Assembly (NCBI GenBank): GCA_020650975.1
Contig: JAIPMN010012630.1
Span: forward strand, 1 to 21,072
Length of the DNA: 21,072 nucleotides
Source of the DNA: Apostichopus californicus
Taxonomy: Eukaryota > Echinodermata > Holothuroidea > Aspidochirotida > Stichopodidae
Direction of reading: 5' to 3'
Positions 19,773 to 21,072 of this stretch are shown in pieces; position 1 is the stretch's first letter, and the number at the start of each line of letters is the position of its first letter. Both the position numbers and the translations under genes were made by a program. The notes under the pieces are model-generated. The model saw only the letters and a list, made by a program, of their open reading frames with translations, did no database searches and was not told the DNA's origin.

Positions 19773-20548
19773 CTAATATGATAGTGATCGAAGGAACAAA
19801 GATCGTAATCTTCACATTGCATCATCACACAATAAGACAATATAATCTGTTAATATATGCAATGGATAGAGAAGAAAAGATGGCAAATACACAGATTTCT
19901 AAAAGTTGTGACATGCGCACTGCAACTAGGAGGGAGTTCCATAACAACGCCCTGCTGCAACGTGCTATAATACCCTATAGTACTTCACTTCAGTATAAAA
20001 GCTATTGAAATTTATGGTGTCAAATTATGTCAACAAAATTCTCTGTTGACCTGTTAAATTATATTGCTTCTAAAAATTGCGTGCCACAATTAATGTTTAC
20101 CTATTCATACCAAATTTGTCACTTTCCAAGGCCGTCAGGGGTAAACAAGAAAAGATACAAATGTCATGGAGTTCCATACCCTCCATGTGATAGTTGTTGG
20201 TTTGGTCTATCCTGCATGCAATTTGTATCAACAACAATTGATATCATTAACAATGACGATTTTTGAGTCCCCAAGTTAACTTCGGCTAAAATAGATATAC
20301 AAGTTTTCAAAAGGAATCTTTTTAGTTTTTTGAAGGTTATCAAGTATAAAAATTATATTCACACATTGAGGTGCACGTGTGTTATATATATTTTTTATTT
20401 TTTATATTTTTTATTGTTTTTTATTATTGTCATCTTTAATGAGGGTAGTCCTGCTCAGTGCAGAAGCACTGCTTTCCAGAGGAGCGTATATGTCTCAAAA
20501 GAAAAAAAATGCTTAGAAGGTTAAACCTAACCACTATTATATGCTTAC
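19773..20548 (-). other. DEG/ENaC intron or unresolved upstream part
   Basis: It contains copy 1 of a dispersed direct repeat (20266-20390) and a T/A low-complexity run (about 20386-20428). Further channel exons may be hidden here, but I could not find one that fits by phase and motif. Confidence 0.5.
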
Positions 20549-20926
20549 CAGGTATCCTACCATCAATACGATAGATATTAGCTTGGGCTACCATGCTTGT
20601 CACTTGAGAGAACAAAACATATAAATAGCCTATACCGTTACAGTTTTGACTTTTTGTGTCCCGTTTCATGAACGAACTTTTAACATTTCATTCACCTGGG
20701 CACGAAAAACCAAACAACAGAACGACTGATCCGCTCTCAACAAGGGGGGGGGGGGACATAATAATCTCAGACAAAATGTCGAGACTTACACACATTCTTA
20801 GTCCCCAAGTTTAGCCTGCTAAATTAGATATAATACTTTTCAAAAGTATACATTTTTATTTTGAGGTTATCAAGCTTCAAAATCTTGTTTTCATAGATTG
20901 AGGTACACTACGTGTGTTATATTATA
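20266..20926 (+). repeat. Diverged direct repeat pair, about 126-bp copies 534 bp apart
   Basis: Copy 1 is 20266-20390 and copy 2 is 20800-20926. Both share AGTCCCCAAGTT near the start, CTTTTCAAAAG or GTTTTCAAAAG, GAGGTTATCAAG or GAAGGTTATCAAG, ATTGAGGT and ACGTGTGTTATAT near the end, in the same order. The two copies bracket the proposed 54-nt exon. Confidence 0.75.
20549..20602 (-). CDS. Possible further upstream DEG/ENaC exon (54 nt)
   Basis: A pyrimidine-rich acceptor TTTTGTTCTCTCAAG ends at 20603, and a donor G|GTAAGC starts at 20548. The only open frame reads TSMVAQANIYRIDGRIP. It leaves one base, which fits the 2-base entry phase of the exon at 19772 (junction codon GAT, Asp). No conserved channel motif falls in these 17 residues, so the support is splice signals and phase only. 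Confidence 0.3.
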
Positions 20927-21072
20927 CAAGGGTATACCTCAATACCTATATCTTTGAGAACGTTGAGTGCCTACAAGGTTGATTATTTAGGATATTTATA
21001 GGAGTAATACTGCAGACCTTTGATTTCTGCAGCTTTTGAACGGACTAAGCGTATAAACATATCCATATATAT
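20603..21072. other. Right edge, no gene resolved
   Basis: It holds a run of 12 G (20744-20755) and repeat copy 2 (20800-20926). The remaining exons of the DEG/ENaC gene should start here or beyond the edge, but none is recognisable. Confidence 0.5.

Noticed and set aside
20111..20211. Candidate 101-nt exon with good splice sites and a C-x-x-x-C pair (minus strand)
   Set aside because: Its entry phase does not fit the possible exon at 20549-20602, and the peptide lacks recognisable DEG/ENaC spacing around the cysteines.

Overview
The window looks like nuclear DNA of an invertebrate animal. It is AT-rich, about 36-38% GC by eye. Genes are split by introns with GT..AG borders, microsatellites are frequent, and pieces of DNA transposons (hAT, PIF/Harbinger) are present. 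The two recognisable proteins are metazoan families, and the bZIP protein is close to vertebrate HLF/TEF. A marine deuterostome such as an echinoderm is my best guess, but that is inference.

Layout. (1) 1-2190: no gene seen. (2) 2190-11319, minus strand: a complete PAR-bZIP transcription factor gene (HLF/TEF/DBP family). Its three coding exons are 11319-11214, 7072-6698 and 3977-3517; they join in phase to a 313-residue protein. The putative 3' UTR runs left towards poly(A) signals near 2290-2200. Introns of 4.1 and 2.7 kb carry a foldback element, a polypurine minisatellite and a possible LINE tail. (3) 11320-12750: upstream region of that gene. It holds a D-box-type palindrome (TTACGTAA), a CRE-like site and two CACGTG E-boxes separated by exactly 6 bp. 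(4) 12749-14810: repeat-rich intergenic DNA with a (CCGT)n tract, a nested double palindrome, ATA-type microsatellites and a broken PIF/Harbinger transposase. (5) 14810-16867: intergenic, with a small repeat cluster near 16300-16413. (6) 16868 to beyond the right edge, minus strand: the 3' part of a DEG/ENaC (ASIC/epithelial sodium channel) gene. Three well-supported exons encode the last cysteine motif, the pre-TM2 palm, TM2 with the GAS filter and the C-terminal tail; one weaker upstream exon is proposed. A hAT-type MITE with perfect 16-bp inverted ends and a perfect 8-bp target duplication sits in its last intron.

The most interesting signal is upstream of the PAR-bZIP gene. PAR-bZIP genes are clock-output genes in vertebrates and are driven by CLOCK:BMAL1 through E-boxes. 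Here a tandem E-box with the 6-bp spacing typical of clock-controlled promoters lies about 370 bp before the start codon, and a D-box core (the site PAR-bZIP proteins themselves bind) lies about 220 bp before it. That arrangement suggests clock input plus feedback, though only the sequence motifs are seen. The two genes share a strand; nothing in the sequence links their functions.
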